Source: Streptomyces sp. NBC_01233 (GTDB taxonomy: Bacteria; Actinomycetota; Actinomycetes; Streptomycetales; Streptomycetaceae). Taken from it: a DNA stretch of 64,000 bases. The stretch's first letter is position 1, and each line of letters begins with the position of its first letter. The notes beneath the pieces were generated by a model that saw only the letters and a program-made list of their open reading frames with translations, searched no databases and was not told the origin of the DNA. The translations under genes and the position numbers were made by a program. Positions 63,142 to 64,000 of this stretch are shown here, piece by piece. Location: the NCBI RefSeq assembly GCF_035989305.1, contig NZ_CP108514.1:2480501-2544500 (forward strand), written 5' to 3'.

Positions 63142-64000
63142 TCAGGGGTGGTCGACGAGCGGGAGCAGGTCGCCTGCGGGTCGGGGGCGGGTGTGCTCGC
63201 GTTGTTCGAGGCCGAAGGTGGTGAAGGCGGTTCGCGCGGGCTGGGGGTAGGGGTCCTTGCCGGTGAGGGTGTTCAGGATGGCGGCGCTGCGCCAGGCGGC
63301 GAGGCCGAGGTCGGGGGCTCCGACTCCGTGGGTGTGGCGTTCGCCGTTCTGGACGAAGATGCTGCCGGTGACGGCGGGGTCGAGGATCATCCGGTAGCGG
63401 TCGTCGATGCGGGGGCGTCCGGCGGAGTCCTTGCGCAGGTAGGGGTCGAGGCCTGCGAGGAGGCCGCTGTGGGGGCGTTCCTGGTAGCCGGTGGCGAGGA
63501 TGACGGCGTCGGTGGTGAGGCGGGAGCGGGTGCCCTGCTCGACGTGTTCGAGGTGGAGTTCGACTTTGGCGGTGGCGACGCGGCCGGCGGTGCGGACGCT
63601 GACGCCGGGGGTGAGGACGGCGTCGGGCCAGCCGCCGTGGAGGGTGCGGCGGTAGAGCTCCGCGTGGATGGCGGCGATGGTGTCGGCGTCGATGCCCTTG
63701 TGGAGTTGCCATTGGGCGGGGACGAGCTGGTTGCGTACGGGTTCGGGGAGGGAGTGGAAGTAGCGGGTGTAGTCGGGGGTGAAGTGTTCGAGGCCGAGCT
63801 TCGAGTACTCCATGGGGGCGAAGGAGGGGGTCCGGGCGAGCCAGGTGAGGCGTTCGCGGCCGGCGGGGCGGGCGCGGAGGAGGTCGAGGAAGACTTCGGC
63901 GCCGGACTGGCCCGATCCGATGACGGTGACGTGGTCGGCGCCGAGGATGCGCTGGCGGTTGTCGAGGTAGTCGGCGGAGTGGATGACGGGGACGGTGGGG
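63142..64000 (-). CDS. Lysine/ornithine N-hydroxylase family flavoprotein, C-terminal part (start outside window)
   Basis: The minus-strand frame is open at 64000 and ends at TGA 63142-63144, giving 286 visible codons. The visible part contains HVTVIGSGQSGAEVFLDLLR, the NADPH-binding GxGxSxxE motif, APMEYSKLGLEHFTPDYTR, and AVILATGYQERPHSGLL (the ATGY motif). This is the family that N-hydroxylates lysine, ornithine or cadaverine for hydroxamate siderophores. The FAD-binding N-terminus is beyond the window, so the exact substrate cannot be told. Confidence 0.93.
   Translation of the reverse strand, partial: PTVPVIHSADYLDNRQRILGADHVTVIGSGQSGAEVFLDLLRARPAGRERLTWLARTPSFAPMEYSKLGLEHFTPDYTRYFHSLPEPVRNQLVPAQWQLHKGIDADTIAAIHAELYRRTLHGGWPDAVLTPGVSVRTAGRVATAKVELHLEHVEQGTRSRLTTDAVILATGYQERPHSGLLAGLDPYLRKDSAGRPRIDDRYRMILDPAVTGSIFVQNGERHTHGVGAPDLGLAAWRSAAILNTLTGKDPYPQPARTAFTTFGLEQREHTRPRPAGDLLPLVDHP

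Overview
The window is high-GC actinobacterial DNA, almost certainly Streptomyces. GTG and TTG starts are frequent, a DUF397/XRE-DUF5753/ATP-binding trio is present, and the core gene order (SWIM-SNF2, coaE, PAC2, rpsA, hrpB, polA, livKHMGF, pdtaR, tRNA, pyk) matches what I recall of the Streptomyces chromosome core. No species can be named from this sequence alone.

Positions 1-23475 form an accessory, defence-type island. From left to right it holds a DUF4011-type superfamily 1 helicase (cut by the window edge), a scar joining remnants of a Ser/Thr kinase and probably a methyltransferase, a strong bidirectional terminator, and the DUF397/XRE/ATP-binding regulatory trio. Next come an unrecognised protein with a possible PD-(D/E)xK-like core, a polytopic membrane protein, and a divergent alpha/beta-hydrolase fused to a multi-spanning membrane domain. 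A rightward gene train follows: a DUF262 (GmrSD-type) protein, a DUF3696 AAA ATPase, an unrecognised third gene broken by a frameshift, a 2278-residue DEFH-box helicase with DUF1998 and a nuclease-like tail, and a protein fusing a RelE/ParE-like domain to a UvrD-type helicase. The last two overlap, as do the first two, so these genes look co-translated. This train is the best candidate for an undescribed system.

Positions 23453-45188 return to conserved chromosome. They carry a SWIM-protein/SNF2-ATPase pair, a membrane-anchored HTH protein divergent from a secreted protein, coaE, a PAC2 protein, rpsA with a clear promoter and terminator, a methyltransferase with hrpB, a DUF3068 protein with a tiny SPW_0924-type gene, a secreted beta-helix protein behind a perfect palindromic operator, a lytic transglycosylase with a long Pro-Thr tail, a DUF4184 membrane protein and polA.

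Positions 45388-64000 carry an FdhF/YdeP-type molybdopterin oxidoreductase with a hotdog thioesterase, a small lipoprotein, a complete branched-chain amino acid ABC transporter operon (livKHMGF) with a terminator-like hairpin after the binding protein gene, the ANTAR regulator pdtaR, and a CAA-anticodon tRNA with a short variable loop. Then follow an HTH-LAGLIDADG endonuclease-like gene, a GNAT acetyltransferase, a MarR regulator, an EF-hand protein, pyruvate kinase, a SIMPL protein, a Tat-exported 5'-nucleotidase, a small Cys-pair protein, and the C-terminal part of a siderophore-type lysine/ornithine N-hydroxylase cut by the right edge.
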